A stretch of DNA of 64,000 bases, taken from the NCBI GenBank assembly GCA_014843695.1, contig CM026393.1, positions 6,472,033 through 6,536,032 on the forward strand, written 5' to 3'. Each line of letters begins with the position of its first letter. Positions within the stretch are counted from its first letter, which is position 1. The DNA comes from Archivesica marissinica. Lineage: Eukaryota > Mollusca > Bivalvia > Venerida > Vesicomyidae. The notes under the pieces are model-generated. The model was given only the letters and a program-made list of their open reading frames with translations. It was not told the origin of the DNA and made no database searches. The position numbers and the translations under genes were made by a program. Positions 1-11,920 of this stretch are shown one piece after another.

Positions 1-718
1 GTTTTCGCATGGAAGTAGATTTCCCGGAGCCAGATTTGCTGTTTTCGCCTGGATGTAGATTTCCCGGAGCTAGATTTGCTGTTTTCGCCTGGATGTAGAT
101 TTCCCGGAGCCAGATTTGCTGTTTTCGCATGGAAGTAGATATCCCGGAGCCAGATTTGCTGTTTTCGCATGGAAGTAGATATCCCGGAGCCAGATTTGCT
201 GTTTTCGCATGGAAGTAGATATCCCGGAGCCAGATTTGCTGTTTTCGCATGGAAGTAGATATCCCGGAGCCAGATTTGCTGTTTTCGCATGGAAGTAGAT
301 ATCCCGGAGCCAGATTTGCTGTTTCGCATGGAGTAGATTCCGGAGCCAGATTTGCTGTTTTCGCATGGAAGTAGATATCCCGGAGCCAGATTTGCTGTTT
401 TCGCATGGAAGTAGATATCCCGGAGCCAGATTTGCTGTTTTCGCATGGAAGTAGATATCCCGGAGCCAGATTTGCTGTTTTCGCATGGAAGTAGATATCC
501 CGGAGCCAGATTTGCTGTTTTCGCATGGAAGTAGATATCCCGGAGCCAGATTTGCTGTTTTCGCATGGAAGTAGATATCCCGGAGCCAGATTTGCTGTTT
601 TCGCATGGATGTAGATTTCCCGGAGCCAGATTTGCTGTTTTCACCTGGATGTAGATTTCCCGGAGCCAGATTTGCTGTTTTCGGCAGGACATAGATTTCC
701 TGGAGCCAGAGTTGCTGT
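1..718. repeat. 40-bp minisatellite, about 18 copies
   Basis: The unit contains GGAAGTAGATATCCCGGAGC. The array is cut by the window start. One unit near 321-355 has lost several bases. Left copies carry CCTGGATG variants, middle copies are uniform. Confidence 0.95.
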
Positions 719-800
719 TTTCATCCACACATATATATCAAAGCAGAGAATATAGGTCTTGTAGTGTGTGTCACTTCAACCCTCAAGAGCAAGGAAGCCA

Positions 801-1293
801 ATGTTATACTGGGAACCAAAATATGACGGGAACCAACATTGTATATACTGGGAACCAACACTATACAGGGAACCAACACTATACTGGGAACCAACACTCT
901 ACTGGGAACCAACACTATACTGGGAACCAACTCTACTGGGAACCAACACTCTACAGGGAACCAACACTCTACTGGGAACCAACACTCTACTGGGAACCAA
1001 CACTATACTGGGAACCAACACTCTACTGGGAACCAACACTATACTGGGAACCAACACTTCTACAGGGAACCAACACTCTACTGGGAACCAACACTATACT
1101 AGGAACCAACACTCTACTGGGAACCAACACTATACTGGGAACCAACACTTCTACAGGGAACCAACACTCTACTGGGAACCAACACTCTACTGGGAACCAA
1201 CACTATACTGGGAACCAACACTCTACTGGGAACCAACACTATACTGGGAACCAACACTCTACTGGGAACCAACACTATACTGGGAACCAACAC
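801..1293. repeat. 18-bp minisatellite, about 27 copies
   Basis: The unit is close to CTGGGAACCAACACTATA, with alternating ACTATACT and ACTCTACT variants and a few 17- or 19-bp units. Confidence 0.95.
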
Positions 1294-1380
1294 TGTGTCA
1301 AACCAGGAACCTCATGGTCAGGATTAGACTTTGATAGAGACCAAAATTAGATACGTGATTGTATTCTAATTATATTTGAT

Positions 1381-1890
1381 CTACGATTAGTAGATTGAGG
1401 TGTTTATGATTAGTAGATTGAGGTGTTTATGATTAGTAGATTGAGGTGTCTATGATTAGTAGATTGAGGTGTCTACGATTAGTAGATTGAGGTGTCTACG
1501 ATTAGTAGATTGAGGTGTCTACGATTAGTAGATTGAGGTGTCTACGATTAGTAGATTGAGGTGTCTACGATTAGTAGATTGAGGTGTCTACGATTAGTAG
1601 ATTGAGGTGTCTACGATTAGTAGATTGAGGTGTCTACGCTTAGTAGATTGAGGTGTCTACGATTAGTAGATTGAGGTGTCTACGATTAGTAGATTGAGGT
1701 GTCTACGATTAGTAGATTGAGGTGTCTACGATTAGTAGATTGAGGTGTCTACGATTAGTAGATTGAGGTGTCTACGATTAGTAGATTGAGGTGTCTACGC
1801 TTAGTAGATTGAGGTGTCTACGATTAGTAGATTGAGGTGTCTACGATTAGTAGATTGAGGTGTTTACGATTAGTAGATTGAGGTGTTTAC
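1381..1890. repeat. 23-bp minisatellite, about 22 copies
   Basis: The unit is GATTAGTAGATTGAGGTG plus TCTAC. Variants (TTTAT, TTTAC) sit at both array ends while the middle is uniform, as expected for an array that homogenises from the centre. Confidence 0.95.
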
Positions 1891-1956
1891 GTCACCAGAA
1901 CGTTTGAAGTAATAGTAGTGTGTGATTACATCGCAAAAATATGTATATTTGAACTG

Positions 1957-2056
1957 TACAGTCAAGCCTGTCTTAAGCAGCCAGCAAGGGGAATCACAGA
2001 AAATGGCTGCTTAACATAGGTTGGCTGCTTAATAGAGGTAACCAGGTTTGACTGTA
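1957..2056. mobile_element. Short TIR element (T family, TA-flanked)
   Basis: It begins TACAGTCAAGCCTG and ends CAGGTTTGACTGTA as inverted ends, with an inner GGCTGCTTAA repeated in inverted copies. TA target duplication and CAGTCAAACC ends are typical of Tc1/pogo-like nonautonomous elements. Confidence 0.7.
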
Positions 2057-2279
2057 CTTGGTTATCATCATCATAATTGTAAATAATCATCTATTCATTA
2101 TAATTAAAAGTTGTTAATATTGTGGGAAGGGCTTAATTATATTGTTGTTAGAACTTGTTGCCCAACCCATTTGCTTGTGTTATGTTGTATTATTATTGTG
2201 TAACTATACGCATGTATATAGAGGCAATCAAATATGGTTCAACTATTAATATTGTACTGAGTGTTGATTACGTCTGATT

Positions 2280-2600
2280 GAATAGTGCGATCAGGCTTTC
2301 ATGAATAGTGCGATCAGGCTTTCATGAATAGTGCGATCAGGCTTTCATGAATAGTGCGATCAGGCTTTCATGAATAGTGCGATCAGGCTTTCATGAATAG
2401 TGCGATCAGGCTTTCATGAATAGTGCGATCAGGCTTTCATGAATAGTGCGATCAGGCTTTCATGAATAGTGCGATCAGGCTTTCATGAATAGTGCGATCA
2501 GGCTTTCATGAATAGTGTGATCAGGCTTTCATGAATAGTGCGATCAGGCTTTCATGAATAGTGCGATCAGGCTTTCATGAATAGTGTGATCAGGCTTTCA
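2280..2600. repeat. 23-bp minisatellite, 14 copies
   Basis: The unit is GAATAGTGCGATCAGGCTTT plus CAT. It is nearly perfect; only GTGTGATC variants occur near the right end. Confidence 0.95.
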
Positions 2601-2689
2601 CGGCCCATTCTGTTACTGTTGCATGAATGCACAGAAAAATAATTTCAATTCCTTAATGAATTTAGGTCCTCTGATCATAATCAAAATGG

Positions 2690-2925
2690 AAGTCGTGATA
2701 GCGCAGTGGTAGCGTGTTCGCTTCAGGTGCGAAAGGCCCGGAGTTTGAGCCCCACTGGAGCCGTTACGATTGTGCCCTTTGGCAAGGCATTTAAATTCCA
2801 CGTTGCCTCTTCTCTCTCCCTCGTTGTGATGGATTCCATCAGGAATGAGGTCTTGAGAGTAGTTAATATAAGTTGTAAGAACTTGTTTCGCAATCGTACT
2901 AAAATAAATTTGTGTACCGTAAACT
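2690..2925 (+). mobile_element. SINE family A copy
   Basis: The head is tRNA-like with box A (TAGCGCAGTGGTAGCG) and box B (GGAGTTTGAGCCCC). A conserved body (TTGGCAAGGCATTTAAATTC, GATGGATTCCATCAGGAATG) follows, and a tail with AAAATAAATTTGT. Confidence 0.85.
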
Positions 2926-2949
2926 AATCAAAAAATGACATATCTTGCA

Positions 2950-3735
2950 ATATTGTGTATTTTACGTTTATTTGTCATTGCTACTGGTCGCCAATATGAG
3001 CGACACTGGTCGCCAATATGAGCGACACTGGTCGCCAATATGAGTGACACTGGTCACCAATATGAGTGACACTGGTCATCAATATGAGCGACACTGGTCA
3101 CCAATATGAGCGACACTGTTCACCAATATGAGCGACACTGGTCACCAATATGAGCGACACTGGTCACCAATATGAGCGACACTGGTCACCAATATGAGCA
3201 ACACTGGTCGCCAATATGAGCGACTCTGGTCACCAATATGAGCGACTCTGGTCACCAATATGAGCAACACTGGTCGCCAATATGAGCGACACTGGTCGCC
3301 AATATGAGCGATACTGGTCACCAATATGAGCGACACTGGTCACCAATATGAGCGACACTGGTCGCCAATATGAGCGACACTGGTCACCAATATGAGCGAC
3401 ACTGGTCACCAATATGAGCGACACTGGTCACCAATATGAGCGACACTGGTCACCAATATGAGTGACACTGGTCGCCAATATGAGCGACACTGGTCACCAA
3501 TATGAGCGACACTGGTCGCCAATATGAGCGACGTCTCCTTAGGAGATTTTACATTTTGGAGGATGCACTGATAGTCCACCATGCACCAAGCGCCGACACT
3601 ATTCCTCTGTTTAAAGTCCTACCTGAACGACGCTGATAGGAGAACATTTAGTATGGTATAGCGGAAGATCTAACCTGCAACCCATAGATTACAAGTCCAG
3701 CATGTTATCCACTGGACCACTGATCCGCTACCCTT
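2950..3735 (-). mobile_element. SINE family C copy, interrupted by its own expanded 22-bp segment
   Basis: The right end holds the reverse complement of the tRNA-like head (AACCTGCAACCC, ATCCACTGGACCACTGATCC). The left end holds the tail (TTTTACGTTTATTTGTCATT). Between them the short segment that occurs once in other copies (near 54680) is present about 25 times. Confidence 0.7.
2982..3532. repeat. 22-bp minisatellite inside a SINE, 25 copies
   Basis: The unit is ACTGGTCACCAATATGAGCG plus AC. Sequence left and right of the array continues the SINE C consensus, so the array grew inside that copy. Confidence 0.95.
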
Positions 3736-3766
3736 ACAATATTGACAGTAGCATTGTCTTGTTATC

Positions 3767-4003
3767 TTAACCCTTTCCCTCATAGGAGCACCTCTTGATG
3801 CAATTACCAATACGACATACATTGACAATGTAGTAGCCAAATCAATGTTCATAATACAGGCCAGAATCTCATGTAGTCCCAGTAATATCTATGGAGGTGG
3901 GATAGATATGGACACTACTTATCCACTGCATGATAGCTAAATGGTTGTCGTTTGTATGGAGATATAGTATATTAACCTAAATCTCTATGAAGGAAAGGGT
4001 TAA
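3767..4003 (-). mobile_element. M4 MITE, complete copy
   Basis: It has TTAA on both sides and inverted ends CCCTTTCCCTCATA / TATGAAGGAAAGGG. It is about 237 bp with no coding capacity. Its left end (reverse complement) is the same sequence that makes the 55-bp satellite at 60-63.7 kb. Confidence 0.8.
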
Positions 4004-4214
4004 TTCCTATCAAACGAGGTCTTTAAGAGCGAATTGTTTTAATAACTTGTTTCACAATCAATCTGAAATAAAAAAATTTAAAAAAATGTTGGTTTTCACC
4101 GGACACATTATAAATTGCATTTCTTATATATGATCAGGTTACAGTGTTACTACAGAATATGAAATAAAGACTACGTGTGGCACGAAGCAGGAAATACCCC
4201 AGGACAATGCTGGA

Positions 4215-6246
4215 CTCGATTGTAATATAGTACAGTGCAGGGTGGACGTGGTTAAATCCGTGGAAGTTGATGTAAGTCTATTGTAATATAGTACAGTGCA
4301 GGATGTAAGTCTATTGTAATATAGTACAGTGCAGGATGTAAGTATATTGTAATATAGTACAGTGCAGGATGTAAGTCTATTGTAATATAGTACAGTACAG
4401 GATGTAAGTCTATTGTAATATAGTACAGTGCAGGATGTAAGTCTATTGTAATATAGTACAGTACAGGATGGAAGTTGTTGCAAGTCTATTGTAATATAGT
4501 ACAGTACAGGATGTAAGTCTATTGTAATATAGTACAGTACAGGATGTAAGTCTATTGTAATATAGTACAGTACAGGATGTAAGTCTATTGTAATATAGTA
4601 CAGTGCAGGATGTAAGTCTATTGTAATATAGTATAGTACAGGATGGAAGTCTATTGTAATATAGTACAGTGCAGGATGTAAGTCTATTGTAATATAGTAC
4701 AGTACAGGATGTAAGTCTATTGTAATATAGTACAGTACAGGATGTAAGTCTATTGTAATATAGTACAGTGCAGGATGTAAGTATATTGTAATATAGTACA
4801 GTACAGGATGTAAGTCTATTGTAATATAGTACAGTGCAGGATGTAAGTCTATTGTAATATAGTACAGTACAGGATGTAAGTCTAGTGTAATATAGTACAG
4901 TGCAGGATGTATGTCTATTGTAATATAGTACAGTGCAGGATGTAAGTCTATTGTAATATAGTACAGTGCAGGATGTAAGTATATTGTAATATAGTACAGT
5001 GCAGGATGTAAGTCTATTGTAATATAGTACAGTGCAGGATGTAAGTCTATTGTAATATAGTACAGTGCAGGATGTAAGTCTATTGTAATATAGTACAGTG
5101 CAGGATGTAAGTATATTGTAATATAGTACAGTGCAGGATGTAAGTTGTTGCAAGTATATTGTAATATAGTACAGTGCAGGATGTAAGTCTATTGTAATAT
5201 AGTACAGTACAGGATGGAAGTTGTTACAAGTCTATTGTAATATAGTACAGTGCAGGATGGAAGTCTATTGTAATATAGTACAGTGCAGGATGTAAGTCTA
5301 TTGTAATATAGTATAGTACAGGATGGAAGTCTATTGTAATATACTACAGTACAGGATGTAAGTCTATTGTAATATAGTACAGTGCAGGATGTAAGTCTAT
5401 TGTAATATAGTACAGTGCAGGATGTAAGTCTATTGTAATATAGTACAGTGCAGGATGTAAGTCTATTGTAATATAGTACAGTGCAGGATGTAAGTCTATT
5501 GTAATATAGTACAGTGCAGGATGTATGTCTATTGTAATATAGTACAGTGCAGGATGTAAGTCTATTGTAATATAGTACAGTGCAGGATGCAAGTCTATTG
5601 TAATATAGTACAGTGCAGGATGTAAGTCTATTGTAATATAGTACAGTACAGGATGTAAGTCTATTGTAATATAGTACAGTGCAGGGTGTATGTATATTGT
5701 AATATAGTACAGTGCAGGGTGTAAGTCTATTGTAATATAGTACAGTGCAGGATGTATGTCTATTGTAATATAGTACAGTGCAGGATGGAAGTTGTTGCAA
5801 GTCTATTGTAATATAGTACAGTGCAGGATGGAAGTCTATTGTAATATAGTACAGTGCAGGGTGTATGTATATTGTAATATAGTACAGTGCAGGGTGTAAG
5901 TCTATTGTAATATAGTACAGTGCAGGATGTAAGTCTATTGTAATATAGTACAGTGCAGGATGTATGTCTATTGTAATATAGTACAGTACAGGATGTAAGT
6001 CTATTGTAATATAGTACAGTACAGGATGTAAGTCTATTGTAATATAGTACAGTACAGGATGTAAGTCTATTGTAATATAGTACAGTGCAGGATGGAAGTT
6101 GTTGCAAGTCTATTGTAATATAGTACAGTGCAGGATGTAAGTCTATTGTAATATAGTACAGTACAGGATGTAAGTCTATTGTAATATAGTACAGTGCAGG
6201 ATGGAAGTTGTTGCAAGTCTATTGTAATATAGTACAGTACAGGATG
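4215..6246. repeat. 33-bp minisatellite, about 60 copies
   Basis: The unit contains TATTGTAATATAGTACAGTG followed by CAGGATGTAAGTC. GTGCAGG and GTACAGG variants are mixed. A longer spacer with GGAAGTTGTTGCAA recurs at irregular distances (for example near 4475, 5145, 5220, 5790, 6095, 6210), which suggests block duplications. It lies upstream of the first NTR exon seen. Confidence 0.95.
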
Positions 6247-6400
6247 GCGTCTGATCAGGATCTATGTTGTTTGCTATTCAGCCAAGTGTTTTAGTTCCAC
6301 TATCCGAATAGCAAACAGCGTAGAGCCTGATCAGACAGCATAGAGCCTGTTTGCTATTTGCAAAAGTGATTTTATTTGCCGCTAGCATGCAACGGGTTAA
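6246..6400 (+). mobile_element. M2 MITE fragment
   Basis: It shares the M2 core (GATCAGGATCTATGTTGTTT, CCGAATAGCAAACAGC) and ends with GGGTTAA. The left part is cut off by the 33-bp array. Confidence 0.65.
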
Positions 6401-6410
6401 TGAAGTTGTG

Positions 6411-6641
6411 GAAGTCATGATAGAGCAATGGTAATGCATTCTCTTCAGGTGTGAGAGGCCCGGAGTTCGCACCCAGCTGTAGTCATTACAATTGTGCCAT
6501 TGGGGAAGACACTTAAATTCCACATTGCTTCTTCTCTCTCCCTCATGGCGATAGATTCCATCGGGAATGAGGTCACGGGAGCGATTAATGTAATGTTGTA
6601 GGAACTTGTTTCGCAATTGAGCTAAAATAAATTTGTACATA
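6411..6641 (+). mobile_element. SINE family A copy (diverged)
   Basis: A degenerate tRNA-like head (GAAGTCATGATAGAGCAATG) is followed by the family body and the AAAATAAATTTGTACA tail. The tail is part of the tandem duplication at 6603-6940. Confidence 0.75.
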
Positions 6642-6940
6642 GCAATATTAATGAAAATGGAATACCTTTGAACATGATAGAGGCCATTGTTTGATCATTG
6701 ATTGGTTTATAAATGTAAGTCACATGGGCTAAAGTACTGCTTACTATGTTATCCCTTTTGTTTCGCAATTGAGCTAAAATAAATTTGTACAAAGCAATAT
6801 TAATGAAAATAGAATACCTTTGAACATGATAGAGGCCATTGATTGGTTTATAAATGTAAGTCACATGGGCTAAATCAGCCAATCAGAATCGTTTCTTCGT
6901 ACTGTTTACTATGTTATCCTTTTTTGTTTTTCTTCCACAG
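6603..6940. repeat. Tandem duplication of the region before the first NTR exon
   Basis: Two copies of about 150 bp run from the SINE tail (TTTCGCAATTGAGC) through GAACATGATAGAGGCCATTG to TACTATGTTATCC. Copy 2 ends in the working acceptor TTCCACAG; copy 1 ends in TTTTGTTTCGC with no AG acceptor. Confidence 0.8.
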
Positions 6941-7019
6941 AATTTACAGACATGTCCGAGATGTTTAGAGATGATTGATGATACGGCGCTGGAGATACTC
7001 GCATGTGACTCGTATGCAG
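6941..7019 (+). CDS. NTR-module protein, exon 1 of the 3 seen (partial gene)
   Basis: This 79-nt exon follows a pyrimidine-rich tract ending in TTCCACAG and ends before GTACAT. It encodes 26 residues plus one base and starts in phase 0. It carries the motif TCPRCLEMIDD and then LACDSYA, which gives the first three of the six NTR cysteines (CxxC then C), as in the start of the sFRP NTR domain. The final G joins CA of the next exon to make Ala. The preceding exon is not identified. Confidence 0.7.
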
Positions 7020-7092
7020 GTACATACATCTTCAAACTCTTATTGCTCCAAAACAATAGTGTTAGCCCCCACAACAAGGCTATTTATACATG

Positions 7093-7287
7093 TACAGTCA
7101 AACCTGTCTATAAAGGCCACCCTCGGGAAAGTAAAAAAAGTGGCCTTTGTTGGCAGGTGGCCTCTCAATAGAGGGTTAAAATGCATTGAAAATGGCTCGA
7201 CGGGAGAGAAATATGGTGGTCTTTAGAGACAGGTTTTTCATATGTGGCCTTTATTCGGAGGTGGCCTTTAGCACAGGTTTGACTGTA
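7093..7287. mobile_element. T family TIR element
   Basis: Inverted ends TACAGTCAAACCTG / CAGGTTTGACTGTA. Inner GTGGCC motifs appear in both orientations. No coding frame. Confidence 0.75.
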
Positions 7288-7289
7288 TA

Positions 7290-7578
7290 TTTAAAAATTA
7301 AAAGATCAAAATCTTGATGCGAAATGTTTTTACATTATTTTTTTATTATTATCTAATCAAATTGTACAACTTTGTTATTTGACCTCCCTTAGCTGTGTTA
7401 CAAAATAATGTGAAATATAATTCGCAATTTTTTATAGTTTCGCTATGATGCACAAGTCTTGCGAAACATTCAAATTTTAGGAAATGAATTCATTTAACCC
7501 TTCCAAGACTTGTTTTCAGATCAGTGTTACTGTATGACATAAGGAAACTGTTTGTACATTAACTATTTAACATATTAG
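7290..7578. other. Intron sequence without recognised feature
   Basis: AT-rich single-copy-looking sequence in the first intron of the NTR gene. I see no repeat, exon or RNA here. Confidence 0.5.
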
Positions 7579-7826
7579 GCGGTCAGATTAGCGCAGTGGT
7601 TAGCACGCTCGCTTCTCACCAATGCAACCCGGGTTCGATCCTCAGACCGGGAAGTATGTGAGATGGTACGGTGGTCACCAGATCAGACAGGTTGGTTTTC
7701 TCCAGGTACTCCGGTTTCCTCCCACACGAATGACCACATTTAAGCTTTCACCCGCGCCAACCAGAGTGATTATTATAAGTTGTTAGATCGTGCTTCGCAA
7801 TCGTTGTAGAATAAATAAAGTTTAAA
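7579..7826 (+). mobile_element. SINE family B copy
   Basis: tRNA-like head with box A (TAGCGCAGTGGTTAGC) and box B (GGGTTCGATCC), body with GTACTCCGGTTTCCTCCCAC, tail GTAGAATAAATAAAG. Confidence 0.85.
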
Positions 7827-7828
7827 CT

Positions 7829-8074
7829 TTAACCCTTTCAACCCCAAGTAACTGACATGGACTGGTGCATGCTATTTTTAGACCAATAAATTAATAAGAA
7901 AATTACCTTTGGACCAGTTCATTTATCAAAATGGGTAATTTTATCTAAAAATAGTAATAATTATTACTGGCAAAAAAGTGCAGATCCTGATGAGACGGCT
8001 CGTTATGAGCCGGCTCATCTGGATCTACACTTTTCATAAGCCTATTTAGAGGCCTGTGGGGTTGAAAGGATTAA
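7829..8074 (+). mobile_element. M1 MITE
   Basis: TTAA at both ends, inverted ends CCCTTTCAACCCC / GGGGTTGAAAGG, and an inner hairpin around GACGGCTCGTTATGAGCCGG. Confidence 0.8.
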
Positions 8075-8255
8075 TAACATATTGTTATTAAGAGTTGTCA
8101 TGGAGACAGAGAAATATGGAGAGAGCTAAAAATACTATACTCGTCAAAATCAGATTATATATTTTCAAGTATAATACATGTAATATAAATGTTTAAAAGA
8201 TTTGATTTCTTTACTGACTGCATTTATTACGAGTACCTACAAGAATATGACATAT

Positions 8256-8478
8256 TTAACCCAATCAACACCAAGTAACTGACATGGACTGGTCCTTGAT
8301 AATTTTTATACCAATAAACTAATCAGAAAATTACATTTGGACCAGTTCATTTATCAAAATGGGTATTTTTTTCTTAATATAGTCATATTACTGGCAAAAA
8401 GTGCAGATTATGAGCCGGCTCATCAGGATCTACACTTTTTGTAAACCTATTTAGAGGTCTGTAGTGTTGAAAGGGTTG
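8256..8478 (+). mobile_element. M1 MITE, slightly eroded
   Basis: Left TTAACCCAATCAACACCAAG. The right end is GTGTTGAAAGGGTTGA, with the TTAA mutated. The central hairpin is shortened. Confidence 0.75.
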
Positions 8479-8576
8479 ATAAAGCCATTGGATGAGGAAC
8501 AAGAAAAACATTCATTTAAAAATCGAACTTTAAAACTTAAGAGTAAAATTTATTGTAAGCAGTAAAATAGTGTACA

Positions 8577-9390
8577 GTGTGTATGTAGAACACATACTTA
8601 AAGTCAAAGTTGTATGTAGAACACATACTTAAGTCAAGTTGTATGTAGAACACATACTTAAGTCAAGTTGTATGTAGAACACATACTTAAAGTCAAGTTG
8701 TATGTAGAACACATACTTAAGTCAAGTTGTATGTAGAACACATACTTAAGTCAAGTTGTATGTAGAACACATACTTAAAGTCAAGTTGTATGTAGAACAC
8801 ATACTTAAAGTCAAAGTTGTATGTAGAACACATACATAAAGTCAAGTTGTATGTAGAACACATACTTATAGTCAAGTTGTACGTAGAACACATACATAAA
8901 GTCAAAGTTGTATGTAGAACACATACTTAAAGTCAAGTTGTATGTAGAACACATACTTAAAGTCAAGTTGTATGTAGAACACATACATAAAGTCAAGTTG
9001 TATGTAGAACACATACATAAAGTCAAAGTTGTATGTAGAACACATACATAAAGTCAAGTCGTATGTAGAACACATACATAAAGTCAAGTTTTATGTAGAA
9101 CACATACTTAAAGTCAAAGTTGTATGTAGAACACATACTTATAGTCAAGATGTATGTAGAACACATACTTAATGTCAAGTTGTATGTAGAACACATACTT
9201 AATGTCAAGTTGTATGTAGAACACATACTTATAGTCAAGATGTATGTAGAACACATACTTAATGTCAAGTTGTATGTAGAACACATACTTATAGTCAAGA
9301 TGTATGTAGAACACATACTTAAAGTCAAGTTGTATGTAGAACACATACTTATAGTCAAGTTGTACGTAGAACACATACTTAATGTCAAGT
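8577..9390. repeat. 30-bp hairpin minisatellite, about 27 copies
   Basis: Each unit holds GTATGTAGAACACATAC, a perfect 6-bp inverted repeat (GTATGT / ACATAC) around AGAAC, then a short AAGTCAAGTT spacer. It ends about 120 bp before NTR exon 2. Confidence 0.95.
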
Positions 9391-9511
9391 TGTGATGACA
9401 TTTGTTAGGTACAATAAGGGATTTCTTAGCAACCATTCGCCAGTTCATTTAGATGATGAGGTTGAAAGTTTGTGTTGAATTATCCACTAATATATATAAT
9501 ATTTTATGCAG

Positions 9512-9658
9512 CATACAAGGCTAAAGTGGGTCGATCTGGGAAATATTCTATTAAGTTGAAGGCCAATCTACTTCTCAAAACAAAGGTGTCGACTGGCAAG
9601 TGGGTTAACTACAAGCTGGCGGAAACATGTTCTTGTCCACAACTGGAGTCTCGGTCAG
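9512..9658 (+). CDS. NTR-module protein, exon 2 of the 3 seen
   Basis: This 147-nt exon lies between TTTTATGCAG and GTAATTAC. It reads AYKAKVGRSGKYSIK and ends near ETCSCPQLESRS. The CxCP pair supplies the fourth and fifth NTR cysteines, and the alternating hydrophobic pattern fits the beta-barrel core of the module. Both splice phases agree with the neighbouring exons. A 63-bp minisatellite starts about 45 bp after the donor site. Confidence 0.7.
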
Positions 9659-9702
9659 GTAATTACAAGCGTTATGTGAAATATAACTGCATGTGTGTAT
9701 TT

Positions 9703-11714
9703 GCCCCACCCCCTTCCGCTCCCCACATGGTGATTTGTGGTATATTGCATAGTTCGTCTTCATTTACCTCACCCCTGTCCACTCCCCACATGGTGATTTG
9801 GGGTATATTGCATAGTTCTTGTTCATTTACCTCACCCCCGTCCACTCCCCATATGGTGATTTGTGGTAAATTGCATAGTTCTTGTTCATTTACCTCACCC
9901 CTGTCCACTCCCCACATGGTGATTTGTGGTATATTGCATAGTTTGTGTTCATTTACCTCACCCTCGTCCGCTCCCCACATGGTGATTTGTGGTATATTGC
10001 ATAGTTCGTGTTCATTTACCTCACCCCCGTCCACTCCCCACATGGTGATTTGTGGTATATTGCATAGTTCTTGTTCATTTACCCCACCCCTGTCCACTCC
10101 CCACATGGTGATTTGTGGTATATTGCATAGTTTGTGTTCATTTACAACACCCCTGTCTGCTCCCCACATGGTGATTTGTGGTATATTGCATAGTTCTTGT
10201 TCATTTACCCCACCCCTGTCCACTCCCCACATGGTGATTTGTGGTATATTGCAGAGTTCTTGTTCATTTACCTCACCCCTGTCTGCTCCCCACATGGTGA
10301 TTTGTGGTATATTGCATAGTTCTTGTTCATTTACCTCACCCCCGTCCACTCCCCACATGGTGATTTGTGGTATATTGCATAGTTCTTGTTCATTTACCTC
10401 ACCTCCGTCCACTCCCACATGGTGATTTGTGGTATATTGCATAGTTTGTGTTCATTTACCTCACCCCTGTCTGCTCCCCACATGGTGATTTGTGGTATAT
10501 TGCATAGTTCTTGTTCATTTACCTCACCCCTGTCCACTCCCCACATGGTGATTTGTGGTATATTGCATAGTTCTTGTTCATTTACCTCACCCCTGTCCAC
10601 TCCCCACATGGTGATTTGTGGTATATTGCATAGTTCTTGTTCATTTACCCCCCCTGTCCACTCCCCACATGGTGATTTGTGGTATATTGCATAGTTCTTG
10701 TTCATTTACCTCACCCCCGTCCACTCCCCACATGGTGATTTGTAGTATATTGCATAGTTCTTGTTCATTTACCTCACCCCCGTCCACTCCCCATATGGTG
10801 ATTTGTGGTAAATTGCATAGTTCTTGTTCATTTACCTCACCCCTGTCCACTCCCCACATGGTGATTTGTGGTATATTGCATAGTTCTTGTTCATTTACCC
10901 CACCCCCGTAAACTCTCCACATGGTGATTTGTGGTATATTGCATAGTTCGTGTTCATTTACCTCACCCCCATCCACTCCCCACATGGTGATTTGTGATAT
11001 ATTGCATAGTTCTTGTTCATTTACCCCACCCCCGTCCACTCCCCACATGGTGATTTGTGGTATATTGCATAGTTCTTGTTCATTTACCCCACCCCCGTAA
11101 ACTCTCCACATGGTGATTTGTGGTATATTGCATAGTTTGTGTTCATTTACCTCACCCCCGTCCACTCCCCACATGGTGATTTGTGGTATATTGCATAGTT
11201 TGTGTTCATTTACCTCACCCCTGTCTGCTCCCCACATGGTGATTTGTGGTATATTGCAGAGTTCTTGTTCATTTACCTCACCCTGTCCACTCCCCACATG
11301 GTGATTTGTGGTATATTGCATAGTTCTTGTTCATTTACCTCACCCCCGTCCACTCCCCACATGGTGATTTGTGGTATATTGCATAGTTCTTGTTCATTTA
11401 CCCCACCCCCGTCCACTCCCCACATGGTGATTTGTGGTATATTGCATAGTTTGTGTTCATTTACCTCACCCCCGTCCACTCCCCACATGGTGATTTGTGG
11501 TATATTGCATAGTTTGTGTTCATTTACCTCACCCCCGTCCACTCCCCACATGGTGATTTGTGGTATATTGCATAGTTCTTGTTCATTTACCTCACCCCCG
11601 TAAACTCCCCACATGGTGATTTGTGGTATATTGCATAGTTCTTGTTCATTTACCTCACCCCCGTCCGCTCCCCACATGGTGATTTGTGGTATATTGCATA
11701 GTTCTTGTTCATTC
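9703..11714. repeat. 63-bp minisatellite, 32 copies
   Basis: The unit contains CACATGGTGATTTGTGGTAT and TTGTTCATTTACCTCACCCC. It lies in the second intron of the NTR gene. Because 63 is a multiple of three, long open frames appear on both strands. Confidence 0.95.
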
Positions 11715-11920
11715 ATCACTTGTCTTGTTTGGACAATATATCGTGAACTCATTGAGAGAGCTTGATTAATAATTTGACGCAAAAGATCACCATAACATGA
11801 TGCTGTGTAGCAGGTAAGTACAGACGTGTACTTCTACGGTCAAGCTTTACTTATTCTTAAAAGTGAATTTCTTTAATAATAATTATAATGTACAAAATGG
11901 TCTACCGGTGATAACTTCTT

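Noticed and set aside
1..718. CRISPR-like regular repeats
   Set aside because: Units are contiguous with no unique spacers, and the DNA is animal. The same holds for all other arrays.
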